Assembly: GCA_958352845.1 (NCBI GenBank)
Contig: CATWQC010000006.1
Coordinates: 1 to 64,000 of the forward strand
Direction of reading: 5' to 3'
Length of the DNA: 64,000 bases
Source: an uncultured Collinsella sp.
Lineage (GTDB): Bacteria; Actinomycetota; Coriobacteriia; Coriobacteriales; Coriobacteriaceae
Shown: one piece after another, positions 42,942 through 51,443 of the stretch
Layout of the letters: each line of letters starts with the position of its first letter
Numbering within the stretch: position 1 is the stretch's first letter
Translations under genes and position numbers: made by a program
The notes under the pieces: generated by a model
The model's database searches: none
Told to the model about the DNA's origin: nothing
The model's input: the letters and a program-made list of their open reading frames with translations, nothing else

Positions 42942-43985
42942 ATGGCTTCTGTAATCGATGCTTCTCTAGAGGAGACGCTCTCCTATATCGCGGGACAGCT
43001 TAAGACGCTGACATCTATTGCTTCGCCTACCGGCTATACCCGTGCGGCGACTGATTATCTAATGGAAACGTTGCGCGATATGGGCTTTGGCCCTGAGCGT
43101 TCCAATAAGGGCAACGTGCTGGTTGAGCTTGGCGGCGAGGGCGAGCCGCTTGTGTTGGCCAGCCATGTCGACACCCTGGGCGCCATGGTGCGCTCCATTA
43201 AGGACAATGGCCGCCTGCGTCCCACGACGCTTGGTGGGCACCAGTGGTCTACGGCTGATGGCGAGAACTGCACCGTCTACACGCGTGACGGCAATGTGTA
43301 CACGGGCGTGGTCCTCAATACCGAGCCTTCGGCGCACGTGGCCGACGAGCCGGTCAAGACCATCGAGAAGAACATGGAAATCCTGCTCGATGAGAATGTC
43401 GACAGCAAGGACGATGTGCTTGAGCTGGGCATTCAGACCGGCGACATCATCGCTATGGATCCGCGTACCACGGTGACGGAGAGCGGCTACATTAAGAGCC
43501 GCTTCCTGGATGACAAGCTGTCGGCGTCGATTCTGCTGGGTCTGGCTCGTGCCGTTGCTGACGGCGAGGTGTCGCTTTCGCGCAAGGTGTCGCTGCTCTT
43601 TACCGTGTACGAGGAGGTGGGCCACGGCGGTGCCTTTGTGCCGGCTGACACGCGCGAGATGATCAGCGTGGACATGGGCTGCGTGGGTGACGACCTGGGC
43701 TGCACCGAGCGCATGGTTTCGATTTGCGCTAAGGATTCGGGTGGCCCTTACAACTACGACCTGGTGACCACGCTGTCCAACATCGCGCGCGAGCTCGAGC
43801 TCGATTATGCCATCGACGTGTACCCGCATTACGGCTCGGACGTCGAGGCTACGCTCTCGGCCGGCTACGACATTCGCCATGGTCTGATCGGCCCCGGCGT
43901 GTACGCGAGCCACAACTACGAGCGCAGCCACATCGACGGCGTGCGCAATACCTACGAGCTCGTCCGCGCCTACGTGCAGCGCTAG
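42942..43985 (+). CDS. M42-family metallopeptidase (glutamyl aminopeptidase-like)
   Basis: The 347-residue protein has the M42 metal-site residues: His and Asp in ASHVDTLG, Asp in RFLDDKLSAS, the catalytic Glu pair in YEEVGHGG, Asp in SVDMG, and a late His in ASHNYERSH. It forms dodecameric cytosolic aminopeptidases in known relatives and trims peptides to amino acids. GGAAGG lies 6 bp before the ATG at 42942. It converges on mnmA, with a perfect 23-bp palindrome between. Confidence 0.9.
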   Translation: MASVIDASLEETLSYIAGQLKTLTSIASPTGYTRAATDYLMETLRDMGFGPERSNKGNVLVELGGEGEPLVLASHVDTLGAMVRSIKDNGRLRPTTLGGHQWSTADGENCTVYTRDGNVYTGVVLNTEPSAHVADEPVKTIEKNMEILLDENVDSKDDVLELGIQTGDIIAMDPRTTVTESGYIKSRFLDDKLSASILLGLARAVADGEVSLSRKVSLLFTVYEEVGHGGAFVPADTREMISVDMGCVGDDLGCTERMVSICAKDSGGPYNYDLVTTLSNIARELELDYAIDVYPHYGSDVEATLSAGYDIRHGLIGPGVYASHNYERSHIDGVRNTYELVRAYVQR

Positions 43986-44043
43986 GGGAGCAACTTGCGA
44001 CTCGGCTGACACGGCAGTACCGACCGAGGCCGTCCTCTCTAAG

Positions 44044-44106
44044 TTGCGGTGAAATAGGGACTGTTTGGCGGTTTTAAACGCTTAAACAGTCCCTATTTCA
44101 CCGCAA
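44044..44106. repeat. 63-bp palindromic element, copy 1, between convergent genes
   Basis: The 23-bp arm that begins TTGCGGTGAAATAGGGACTG (44044-44066) has a perfect complement at 44084-44106, with a 17-nt loop. A 63-bp relative lies at 55089-55151. Its position after two convergent genes suits a bidirectional terminator, but there is no T-tract, and it is more likely a dispersed repeat. Confidence 0.8.
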
Positions 44107-44124
44107 TTTATGAAGGGGATGGGG

Positions 44125-45225
44125 CTACTTAAGTGCGCCGGTCACCGTGCCGCCGCCGAGGACGATGTCGCCGTGGTAGACTACAACGGCCTGGCCGGGG
44201 GCGATGGCTCGCTGCGGCTCGTCAAAAGTCAGCAGCATTTGCCCGTCTTCGCCGCGCATAAGGGTCGCTGCTTGGTCTTTCTGACGGTAACGGTACTTGG
44301 CGCCCACGCGAATGCCGCCGGCATCGAGTTCTGCCTCCATGCGGTCGGCAGGGGCGCTCCAGATCCAGTCGTCGGCCGTGAGTGCTGTGGCCGTTAGGTC
44401 CTCGGCCTCGCCCAGATGCACGGTGTTGTTGGCGGCATCGACGCCCGTCACATACACGGGATGCGCCATCGCGACGCCCAAGCCCTTGCGCTGGCCGATG
44501 GTATAGCGCAACGCGCCGTTATGGCGTCCGACCACGCTGCCGTCGCGCCACACAATGTCGCCCGGTGCAGCGGGATGTCCGCAGCGGCGCTCGATATAGC
44601 CCGCGTAGTCACCGTCTGGAATAAAGCAGATGTCCTCGCTTTCGGCCTTCTGGGCGTTGGTAAAGCCTTGCTCGGCGGCTATGCGGCGCACGTCGCGCTC
44701 TTTGTCTAGGCCTGCCAGCGGAAAGATCGTGTGCGCCAGGCGCTCCTGCGTAAGCGAATATAAAAAGTAGCTCTGGTCCTTTTTGGGATCTTCGCCGCGA
44801 TGCAGCTGCCAGGTGCCGTCTACTGTCTGGCTTGTTTTGGCGTAATGACCCGTTGCGATGTAGTCGCAGCCCATGTCCAGCGCCGCACCGAGCAACGTGC
44901 CAAACTTTATGTGGCGGTTGCAGATGATGCACGGGTTGGGCGTCAGCCCCTCCTGGTAGGCGTTCACAAAGCGCTCGATAACGCTGTGGTCGAAGGTCTG
45001 CTGCAAGTTGAGCACATGGTGGGGTATCCCCAGACGCTCGGCGACGGCCTTCGCATCGGCGATGTCGCGGTCGACCTTACTCATGCCCGTGGCGGGATCG
45101 GGCGCGGGGCAGGTGAGGCGCATGGTGGCGCCGACGCATTCGTAGCCCTGGCTTTTGAGCAGGTACGCGGTCACGCTGGAATCGACGCCGCCGCTCATGG
45201 CGACGAGCACGCGCTTGTTGTGCAT
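44125..45225 (-). CDS. mnmA: tRNA-specific 2-thiouridylase
   Basis: The 366-residue protein has the ATP-pyrophosphatase loop SGGVDSS (11-17) and the catalytic cysteine pair C99 (NPCIICN) and C200 (SEDICFI) of MnmA. It puts sulfur on uridine 34 of Glu, Gln and Lys tRNAs. It follows cysK on the same strand, and cysteine is the sulfur source of the pathway. No cysteine desulfurase gene is next to it. AAGGAG precedes the ATG. Its leader seems to begin with a terminator-like hairpin. Confidence 0.95.
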   Translation of the reverse strand: MHNKRVLVAMSGGVDSSVTAYLLKSQGYECVGATMRLTCPAPDPATGMSKVDRDIADAKAVAERLGIPHHVLNLQQTFDHSVIERFVNAYQEGLTPNPCIICNRHIKFGTLLGAALDMGCDYIATGHYAKTSQTVDGTWQLHRGEDPKKDQSYFLYSLTQERLAHTIFPLAGLDKERDVRRIAAEQGFTNAQKAESEDICFIPDGDYAGYIERRCGHPAAPGDIVWRDGSVVGRHNGALRYTIGQRKGLGVAMAHPVYVTGVDAANNTVHLGEAEDLTATALTADDWIWSAPADRMEAELDAGGIRVGAKYRYRQKDQAATLMRGEDGQMLLTFDEPQRAIAPGQAVVVYHGDIVLGGGTVTGALK

Positions 45226-45254
45226 GGGGAGGTTCTCCTTGGTGGCATGTGGCC

Positions 45255-45293
45255 AAAAAAGAAAAGCGGCGCGGGAGGCTGGTTCCGCGCCGC
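45255..45293 (-). terminator. Hairpin and T-tract between cysK and mnmA
   Basis: On the minus strand GCGGCGCGG pairs with CCGCGCCGC (plus 45266-45293) and is followed by TTTTCTTTTTT. It would end the cysK transcript. Since the mnmA promoter lies just upstream, it would also sit at the very start of the mnmA leader and could act as an attenuator. Confidence 0.75.
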
Positions 45294-45297
45294 AGAC

Positions 45298-45306
45298 ATT
45301 GTAGCA
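45298..45306 (-). promoter_or_regulatory. Extended -10 promoter of mnmA
   Basis: The minus strand reads TTGCTACAATG, with an extended TGn and a -10 TACAAT (plus-strand 45298-45303). The start of transcription would fall within a few bases of the hairpin at 45266-45293. No good -35 is seen. Confidence 0.5.
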
Positions 45307-45405
45307 AGTTCGGGCGTCTCGTGGGACACCCTGATTGGATGGGCTCAGACTGCCGGGAGAGAGGAGACCGGCTCGTCCGTGGGCTCAACCTATGGGCGAC
45401 AGGCC

Positions 45406-46344
45406 CTAGTCCTGGAAGAGCGCCGTGGACAGGTAGCGCTCGCCGGTGTCGGCAAGCAGGGCCACGATGGTCTTGCCCTCGTTCTCGGGGCGCTTGGCCA
45501 GCTGCAGTGCGGCCCACACGGCGGCGCCGGACGAAATGCCCACGAGCACGCCCTCCTTGTGGCCCACGGCGCGGCCGGTGGCAAAGGCGTCGTCGTTCTC
45601 GACGGGGATGATCTCGTCATAGACCTGGGTGTCGAGGACGTCGGGCACAAAACCGGCGCCGATACCCTGGATCTTGTGCGGGCCGGCCTGACCCTTAGAG
45701 AGCACCGGGGAAGTGGCGGGCTCGACGGCGACAACCTGAATCTCGGGGTTCTGCTCCTTGAGGAACTCGCCCACGCCGGTCACGGTACCACCGGTGCCGA
45801 CGCCGGCGACGAAGATGTCGACCTTGCCGTCGGTGTCATCCCAGATCTCGGGGCCGGTCGTGGCCTTGTGGATGGCGGGGTTGGCGGGGTTCACAAACTG
45901 GCCGGCGATAATGCTGTTGGGGGTCTCCTTCTGCAGCTCCTCGGCCTTGGCGATGGCGCCCTTCATGCCCTTGGAGCCGTCGGTGAGCACGAGCTGTGCG
46001 CCGTATGCCTGCATAAGCTTACGGCGCTCGACGGACATGGTCTCGGGCATGGTGATGATCACCTTGTAGCCGCGGGCAGCCGCCACCGAGGCGATGCCGA
46101 CGCCGGTGTTGCCGCTCGTGGGCTCGATGATGGTGTAGTCGCCACCGCGCACGAGCTTGCCGGCCTTCTCGGCCTCGTCGATCATGTTCTTGGCGACGCG
46201 GTCTTTGACGGACCCGGCGGGGTTGAAGTATTCCAGCTTGACGAGCACGCGGGCCTTGAGGTCCTCATCGGCCTCAAAGTGAGTGAGCTCCAGAAGCGGA
46301 GTGTGGCCGATAAGCTGATCGATGGACGTGTAAACATTGCTCAT
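45406..46344 (-). CDS. cysK: Cysteine synthase A (O-acetylserine sulfhydrylase)
   Basis: The 312-residue protein has the PLP lysine K47 in NPAGSVKDR, the TSGNTGVG loop, and [10 protein letters not shown] for the phosphate of PLP. The ISSGAA motif near the C-terminus is also present. It makes cysteine from O-acetylserine and sulfide. It is divergent from an Rrf2 regulator, a common arrangement for CymR or IscR-like control of cysteine synthesis. GGAGG precedes the ATG (plus-strand CCTCC near 46352). Confidence 0.95.
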   Translation of the reverse strand: MSNVYTSIDQLIGHTPLLELTHFEADEDLKARVLVKLEYFNPAGSVKDRVAKNMIDEAEKAGKLVRGGDYTIIEPTSGNTGVGIASVAAARGYKVIITMPETMSVERRKLMQAYGAQLVLTDGSKGMKGAIAKAEELQKETPNSIIAGQFVNPANPAIHKATTGPEIWDDTDGKVDIFVAGVGTGGTVTGVGEFLKEQNPEIQVVAVEPATSPVLSKGQAGPHKIQGIGAGFVPDVLDTQVYDEIIPVENDDAFATGRAVGHKEGVLVGISSGAAVWAALQLAKRPENEGKTIVALLADTGERYLSTALFQD

Positions 46345-46408
46345 GGTGAACCTCCAAAGTGTTCAAATGACTGGATACCGTGTGGTTTTACGGTGTGTGT
46401 AGCAGCAA

Positions 46409-46429
46409 AACCCATAAACCTTATGGGTT
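46409..46429. promoter_or_regulatory. Palindrome in the cysK leader
   Basis: AACCCATAA (46409-46417) and TTATGGGTT (46421-46429) are exact complements with a 3-nt gap. GCAAAA/TTTTGC extend the symmetry. It lies about 20 bp downstream of the cysK transcription start, so it could be an operator or an mRNA hairpin. Confidence 0.5.
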
Positions 46430-46451
46430 GTTCGTTTTGCTGTTGGCAAGC

Positions 46452-46484
46452 ATAGTAGACAGTAAAGCCTAGTAATGCAATAGG
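46452..46484 (-). promoter_or_regulatory. cysK promoter with overlapping operator
   Basis: On the minus strand TTGCAT (plus 46475-46480) and TACTAT (plus 46452-46457) have an exact 17-bp spacer. The symmetric CCTAGTAATGCAATAGG (46468-46484) covers the -35 and is the likely site for the divergent Rrf2 regulator acting as repressor. Confidence 0.6.
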
Positions 46485-46597
46485 AAATAGGAGATTATTG
46501 CAAGTTGATTAACCATCTTGACCGGAACGGGTATTTTCAAAACCAATTTTTCGGCTAGAATTTCTACGGACTAAATGACCGAAAGGCAGCACTATAC

Positions 46598-47026
46598 ATG
46601 TTGGTTTCTACTAAGGGCAGATATGCCCTGCGCGTTATGGTCGACCTGGCCGAGCACCAGGCGGCCGGTCGCATCCCGCTCAAAGAGATCGCGGCGCGAC
46701 AGGGGATTTCCGAGAAATATCTCGAGAACATCTTGGCTACGCTCGTGCGCGCCAACATGCTCTCGGGCATGCGCGGCAAGGGCGGCGGCTATGTGCTCAC
46801 GCGCCCGCCCGAGCAGTACACGGTGGGCGAGATCTTGCGCCTGACCGAGGGCAGTCTGGCGCCGGTCGCCTGCCTGGATGGCGACTGCAAGGGCTGCTCG
46901 CGATCTGATGAGTGCCCCACGCTCGACGTGTGGAAGAACCTGGACAAGCTCATCAACGACTACCTCGACGGTGTGACGCTCGATCAACTTGTCGCTCCCA
47001 ACCATGGCTACGACTACGTCATCTAA
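46598..47026 (+). CDS. Rrf2-family transcription regulator (IscR/CymR-like)
   Basis: The 142-residue protein has the Rrf2 winged helix (STKGRYALRVMVDLA, GISEKYLENILATLV, GKGGGYVLTRP). It has four cysteines at 92, 97, 100 and 106, close to the Fe-S ligands of IscR. It is divergent from cysK, so it probably represses cysteine or Fe-S genes in response to cluster or sulfur status. Whether it is a CymR or an IscR type cannot be settled from sequence alone. GAAAGGC precedes the ATG. A strong terminator at 47095 ends the gene. Confidence 0.88.
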   Translation: MLVSTKGRYALRVMVDLAEHQAAGRIPLKEIAARQGISEKYLENILATLVRANMLSGMRGKGGGYVLTRPPEQYTVGEILRLTEGSLAPVACLDGDCKGCSRSDECPTLDVWKNLDKLINDYLDGVTLDQLVAPNHGYDYVI

Positions 47027-47094
47027 CCCACACCTGCATTTGGGGACGGGGTGGAAATGGTAGATTCTCTCGCCCTTTGAGACTTGTAAAATAA

Positions 47095-47132
47095 GAAGGC
47101 CGCTCATTTTTGCGATGGGCGGCCTTCGTTTT
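47095..47132. terminator. Intrinsic terminator between convergent genes
   Basis: GAAGGCCGCTCAT (47095-47107) pairs with ATGGGCGGCCTTC (47115-47127), with one wobble, and is followed by GTTTT. Confidence 0.85.
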
Positions 47133-47167
47133 GGGCTGTTGAGACGGACACGGCCGGAATGGCCGTT

Positions 47168-47533
47168 TTAGTCCTCGGCGATGCTGTCGAGGATGCTGCG
47201 CGTGATGGACACCAGGATGCTGCCCATAAAGGCCGATCCAAAGCTGGCGATGGAGATGCCGACGCCCAGCAGGTTGACCGACAGGTAACTCGCGAGCTCA
47301 AGCATAAAGCTGTTGACGACAAGCTGGAAAATGCCCAGCGTAATGATCGTGAGCGGCAGCGAGATGACCGTGAGGAACGGTTTGACGAACGAATCGACAA
47401 TGTTCAGGAACAGTCCCACAAAGGCAAAGCAGACCCAGGTCTCGGCAAAGCCGAAGGGTTGGATACCGGGGACGAGGAACGTGGCGATCGCGATGGCGAT
47501 CGAGGTGAAGAGCCAGTTAAGCATAAAGCGCAT
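47168..47533 (-). CDS. Small four-helix membrane protein (phage holin 4-type/DUF360 family)
   Basis: The 121-residue protein has four hydrophobic segments and the family pattern FVGLFLNIVDSFVKPFLTVISLPLTIITLGIF. The family name refers to a holin-like profile, but no phage genes are near, and members are chromosomal proteins of unknown role. AAAGGA precedes the ATG. The 324-bp gap upstream (47534-47857) holds only promoters. Confidence 0.8.
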   Translation of the reverse strand: MRFMLNWLFTSIAIAIATFLVPGIQPFGFAETWVCFAFVGLFLNIVDSFVKPFLTVISLPLTIITLGIFQLVVNSFMLELASYLSVNLLGVGISIASFGSAFMGSILVSITRSILDSIAED

Positions 47534-47721
47534 GGCGTGAATCCTTTCTTGCGCCGGGGTTGCTGGCGTCGTGTGAAGCGGCTTACGGCGGCGACCTGGA
47601 TGGTTGCGCGGGCGCGCCGCGGTGTTTGGGCGCCCATTGTCTCAAATATTCGTGGAGCTTACGTGCGCATATGGTTTCTAAACGGCGTTCGTCCTGAAAA
47701 ACGCGCCGCTGGCAGAGAGTC

Positions 47722-47752
47722 TTGTCGCTTTAGTTTGGTGGTGTGCTACACT
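47722..47752 (+). promoter_or_regulatory. Extended -10 promoter for the YerC-like gene
   Basis: TGCTACACT contains an extended -10 (TACACT, 47747-47752). TTGTCG (47722-47727) lies 19 bp upstream as a poorly spaced -35. The leader would be about 100 nt. Confidence 0.4.
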
Positions 47753-47857
47753 GCTACGGGCAAAAGCCACAGGCGTTGCCCTATTGCATAGAACGGGCGA
47801 ACGATGCCCGATGTCAGTATCAACTTCGATGCCTTTTGGCGGGTTTGGCGGTGATCG

Positions 47858-48157
47858 ATGAATATCGAGAACATGTTTGACAAGCCTGATGTCAAGCAGC
47901 TGGTCCACGCATTTAGCCTTTTGGACGACGAGAAGGATATCCAAGCGTTTTTGACCGATATCTGCACGCCGCGCGAGATTTGCGACCTTTCTCAGCGTTT
48001 GCAGGTTGCGCGCTATTTGGACGAGGGCGAGCCTTATGTTGAGGTTCAGGCCCGTACCGGCGCTTCGTCCACCACGGTGAGCCGCGTTTCAAAGGCGCTG
48101 AACGGCGAGTACGGTGGCTACCGCAAGATCCTCATTAAGTTGGAGGATGGCGAGTAG
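47858..48157 (+). CDS. YerC/YecD-type TrpR-family DNA-binding protein
   Basis: The 99-residue protein has the TrpR fold of the YerC/YecD group: FLTDICTPREICDLSQRLQVARYLDEG and the recognition helix GASSTTVSRVSKAL. It lacks an obvious tryptophan-binding pocket and is probably a small regulator whose ligand and targets are unknown. It stands alone with its own promoter and terminator. Confidence 0.85.
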   Translation: MNIENMFDKPDVKQLVHAFSLLDDEKDIQAFLTDICTPREICDLSQRLQVARYLDEGEPYVEVQARTGASSTTVSRVSKALNGEYGGYRKILIKLEDGE

Positions 48158-48184
48158 GCCAGCGACAACATTGAATTACGAAGA

Positions 48185-48208
48185 ACCGTCCCTCCGGGGG
48201 CGGTTTTT
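48185..48208 (+). terminator. Intrinsic terminator of the YerC-like gene
   Basis: ACCGTCCC (48185-48192) pairs with GGGGGCGGT (48196-48204) around a small loop and is followed by TTTT. Confidence 0.75.
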
Positions 48209-48341
48209 ATATGCCTGCAATCGGCTGGTGCGTTGGGTTCAGGTTGCTTTGTACCAAAAGATGGAACTGCGGTGGCAATGTGTCCGCTTGGGCGGGTAGG
48301 ATGGATGCATTGATTATTGCGAACAGTTTGAGCGGAGGACC

Positions 48342-51300
48342 ATGCCTGTTCGAATCTATACCACCAATGCCGGCACGGATTTGAGCGATGCCGAGTCGGC
48401 GTTGCTTGCCGACCTTATCGCTCGCCACGGGCGTGCCGTGTTGCTGGCACCTACGTTTGCCGAGCTCGACCTGTGCCGTCATGATGCGGCGGAAGCCGGC
48501 GTTTCGCTGGGTATTGACTACAAGACGCCTACATCGTGGCTTCGCTCGCTTTGGGAGCTTTTGGGCGACGGGCGCGATTTCGTCGACAACCTGCAACGCC
48601 AGATGCTGTTTTCGGATATGGTCACGCGTCTCGATGATGCCGATCTGCAGCCGCTTTCGCGCAGCCAGGGCACGGTGCGCATGCTCGCGCGCATGGCTCG
48701 CGACGTGCTACCGGGTGTGGCGGGGACGACGGCCGAGCGATGCGGTGGCAACAACTGCCAGCCTAAGCCAAAAAGCGATGCCGAGGCTCGTGTATTCGAG
48801 CTTTTGCGCGCCTATGCGGGCGGTTTGGACCGTCGAGACATGGTCGAGCCCTGCGAGGCAGCTGACATTATGGCCGGTGCCCTGGCCGATAGCCTGCCGG
48901 CGTGCACCCGCGCCGTATGTGTGCGCGGTATCACGTCGTTTACGCACGGTCTGCTCGAGCTGCTGTCTGCCGTGGCGAACAATGGGGGAGAGGTCGTCGT
49001 GCTGCTTGCCCGCGAGCAGGCGGCGATGCGCGAGGAGCTTGCCGCGGCATTTGATGCCCGCGGCGTGCTGTTTGAGGCCGCGCCGCTGGAGGAGGATGCC
49101 GTCGCGCCTGATGCCGCTTGCGGGACCGCCGCTCAGCCTGCCTTTATTGAGGTCGCCGGCCCCCATGCCCGTGCTCATGTCTATGCGGACGCCATCGATA
49201 AGTTGGTGAAAGCGCACAAGGAGTCCAAGGCCGATAAAGCTACTGCAATGCCCACCGACCCCGTGCGCGTGCTCGTCGTTTCTGCCCGGGCACCCCAGCT
49301 GTTCGGTGAGCTCGCCTCTCGTCTGGCGGCTCGTCATATCGCTGCCGAGACAACTGAATTCACGGCGTTTTCCCAATCCATTGCGGGCAGGCAGTTTGCG
49401 GCGCTTGCCGGCCTGATCGAGCGCATGAAGGCCGCCGATGAGGGCGCGGCGTCAAAGACCGAGTGGTGGCCCGCGCCGGAGCTTACCGACTGGATCTACA
49501 GCCCGCTTTCGGGCACTGATGCCGTCAGTGCCCGTACCTTCGATAAGAATATGCGTCTCTCGCGTAGCAAGACTACCGCGAGCGTCAAGAGCCTGCTGCA
49601 GAGCGTTCAGGGCCAGGTGAGGGGCGCGCGCAAGGCGGCGAGCGACGACAACTGGTTTAAGAACGTACCGTGTGTGGTTTCGGACGTGTTCCAAGCGCTG
49701 TGGCGTGACAAGCCCGTGACGGCGCTCAAGGCCATGCTTGCCGTTGCCGAGGCGTTGCCCGATCGCGCCCTTGGAGGCCTTGACGGCCAGGCTCGTCACC
49801 AGGCGGAGGTGGCCTTGCTGCGCCACGTCATCGAGATCCTTATGAATGGCGCCCGCGCGCTCGACGTGTCGCAGGCCGCGACCGTACCCGTGCTCGATGA
49901 CATTCGCACCAAGGTGGACAAGCGTAGCACCGCCTACGATTACGAGACCCACGAGGTTGACCGTGCGCCACGTGCTCAGGTTCGTTTTGCTTCGCTTGCC
50001 GATGCGGCAGCTCTGCGCCCCGGCAGCTACGATGCCGTGCTGTTTGCCGATGTCGATCTGGACAGCTATCCGCTCTCGCACGAGGAGGGGCCGCTGGCCA
50101 CGCTGACGGCGAGCCTTGGTCGCGAGGGCGTGACGCTTGAGCCCGCGGCCTTGCTGCGCGCGCGCTTTGGCCACGCGATGCAGGCGTCACGTGGCTCGGT
50201 TGCGCTTGCCCGCGTGACGCACGATCGCCAGGCGCGCGAGTGCTATCCGGCTGCCGTGTGGACCGAGTTGCGGGCGCATGCCGAGGCCGCTGGCGCTGCC
50301 AAGCCCATGCGCGTGGGCGAGGGCGATATCATCGCCGACTTTGATCCCGCGGCAGGTGAAGGCCTCAAGCGCGAGCGCGTGACCTGTGAAGCCCCTCAGC
50401 ATCTGAGTGCCGAGGCCGTGCCGTATTTGGTCCTGCGCCGTCGCGATGGCGAGGGTGAGGACGCGCCGCTGGTGCCGCGCCTGACGTCTGCCTCGCAGAT
50501 CGAGGCCTATTCGACCTGTCCGCTATGCTGGTTCGTCTCGTACCGCGTGAAGCCCCAGTCCATCGACGCGGGCTTTGGCAATATGGAGAAGGGCAACTTT
50601 GTCCACGACGTGCTGGAGCACCTGCACGCCCGTCTGCCCCAGGAGGGCATGGAGCGTGTGACGCCCGAGAACCTGCCACGTGCTCAGGAGCTGCTGCGCG
50701 AGGTCTTTGACGAGACCTTGGCCGAGCATGCTTCCAAGCGTGGCAACGAGGGCCCGCTCGTGCCGCTCTCTCCGGTAGAGGAGCGCCAGGTGGCCGAGAT
50801 TCTGCCGCAGCTGGAAGGCGTGCTTGCCTATGAAGCCGAGGCGCTGACGCCTTTTGCTCCGCGCTACCTGGAGTTTGCCTTTAACGATCTTAACGTTGAG
50901 TATGCCGGCTGGCCGCTCGGCGGGCGCATCGACCGTGTGGACGTGGATGCCGAGAACCGCGCCGTGGTGATCGACTACAAGCATCGTTCGGGCGTTGAGG
51001 AGTTTAAACTCGCCGACCCCACGGTGCGCGACGAGGAATCGGGCACGGCGCCCATCGACGACCCGCGGTGGCTGCCGCCCCATACCCAGACGCTTATCTA
51101 TGCGCAGGCCATGCGCCGGGCGCTGGATCTGGATACCCGTGCGGCGCTCTATTTTTCGACCAAGGGCGGCAAACCGGCGTTGCGCGGTGCCGCGAGCGCC
51201 GAGCTGCTCGAGGAGGAGCGCGGCGACGGCCGCATCCCGGGTCTTAAGAAGGGCTTTCCCGGTGAGGGTGGCAGCATGGACTTCGACGCCCTGCTCGATC

Positions 51301-51440
51301 GCGTGGAGACCGGCATTGCCGAGCGCCTGCGGGAGCTTGAGGCAGGCAACGTTGCCGCCGTCGATCCGACGTCGGCTCAGGCCGCGCATGCGCGCTGCTC
51401 GTATAACCACGAAGGAACGTTTGTAAGGAGGGACGTGTAG
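48342..51440 (+). CDS. PD-(D/E)XK nuclease, AddB/RexB-like subunit
   Basis: The 1032-residue protein has a degenerate helicase-like N-terminal two-thirds with no Walker A loop. Its C-terminal PD-(D/E)XK nuclease shows NFVHDVLEH, GGRIDRVD and VVIDYKHRSG. The CPLC pair near residue 728 and the late cysteine in ARCSYNHEGTF recall the AddB Fe-S staple, but only part of that set is present. It is the likely partner of the AddA-type gene that starts 3 bp downstream, together resecting double-strand breaks for recombination. Confidence 0.85.
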   Translation: MPVRIYTTNAGTDLSDAESALLADLIARHGRAVLLAPTFAELDLCRHDAAEAGVSLGIDYKTPTSWLRSLWELLGDGRDFVDNLQRQMLFSDMVTRLDDADLQPLSRSQGTVRMLARMARDVLPGVAGTTAERCGGNNCQPKPKSDAEARVFELLRAYAGGLDRRDMVEPCEAADIMAGALADSLPACTRAVCVRGITSFTHGLLELLSAVANNGGEVVVLLAREQAAMREELAAAFDARGVLFEAAPLEEDAVAPDAACGTAAQPAFIEVAGPHARAHVYADAIDKLVKAHKESKADKATAMPTDPVRVLVVSARAPQLFGELASRLAARHIAAETTEFTAFSQSIAGRQFAALAGLIERMKAADEGAASKTEWWPAPELTDWIYSPLSGTDAVSARTFDKNMRLSRSKTTASVKSLLQSVQGQVRGARKAASDDNWFKNVPCVVSDVFQALWRDKPVTALKAMLAVAEALPDRALGGLDGQARHQAEVALLRHVIEILMNGARALDVSQAATVPVLDDIRTKVDKRSTAYDYETHEVDRAPRAQVRFASLADAAALRPGSYDAVLFADVDLDSYPLSHEEGPLATLTASLGREGVTLEPAALLRARFGHAMQASRGSVALARVTHDRQARECYPAAVWTELRAHAEAAGAAKPMRVGEGDIIADFDPAAGEGLKRERVTCEAPQHLSAEAVPYLVLRRRDGEGEDAPLVPRLTSASQIEAYSTCPLCWFVSYRVKPQSIDAGFGNMEKGNFVHDVLEHLHARLPQEGMERVTPENLPRAQELLREVFDETLAEHASKRGNEGPLVPLSPVEERQVAEILPQLEGVLAYEAEALTPFAPRYLEFAFNDLNVEYAGWPLGGRIDRVDVDAENRAVVIDYKHRSGVEEFKLADPTVRDEESGTAPIDDPRWLPPHTQTLIYAQAMRRALDLDTRAALYFSTKGGKPALRGAASAELLEEERGDGRIPGLKKGFPGEGGSMDFDALLDRVETGIAERLRELEAGNVAAVDPTSAQAAHARCSYNHEGTFVRRDV

Positions 51441-51443
51441 ACC

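Noticed and set aside
47168..47533. Phage holin
   Set aside because: The family name is holin-like, but there is no endolysin or other phage gene nearby. A chromosomal membrane protein is the safer call.
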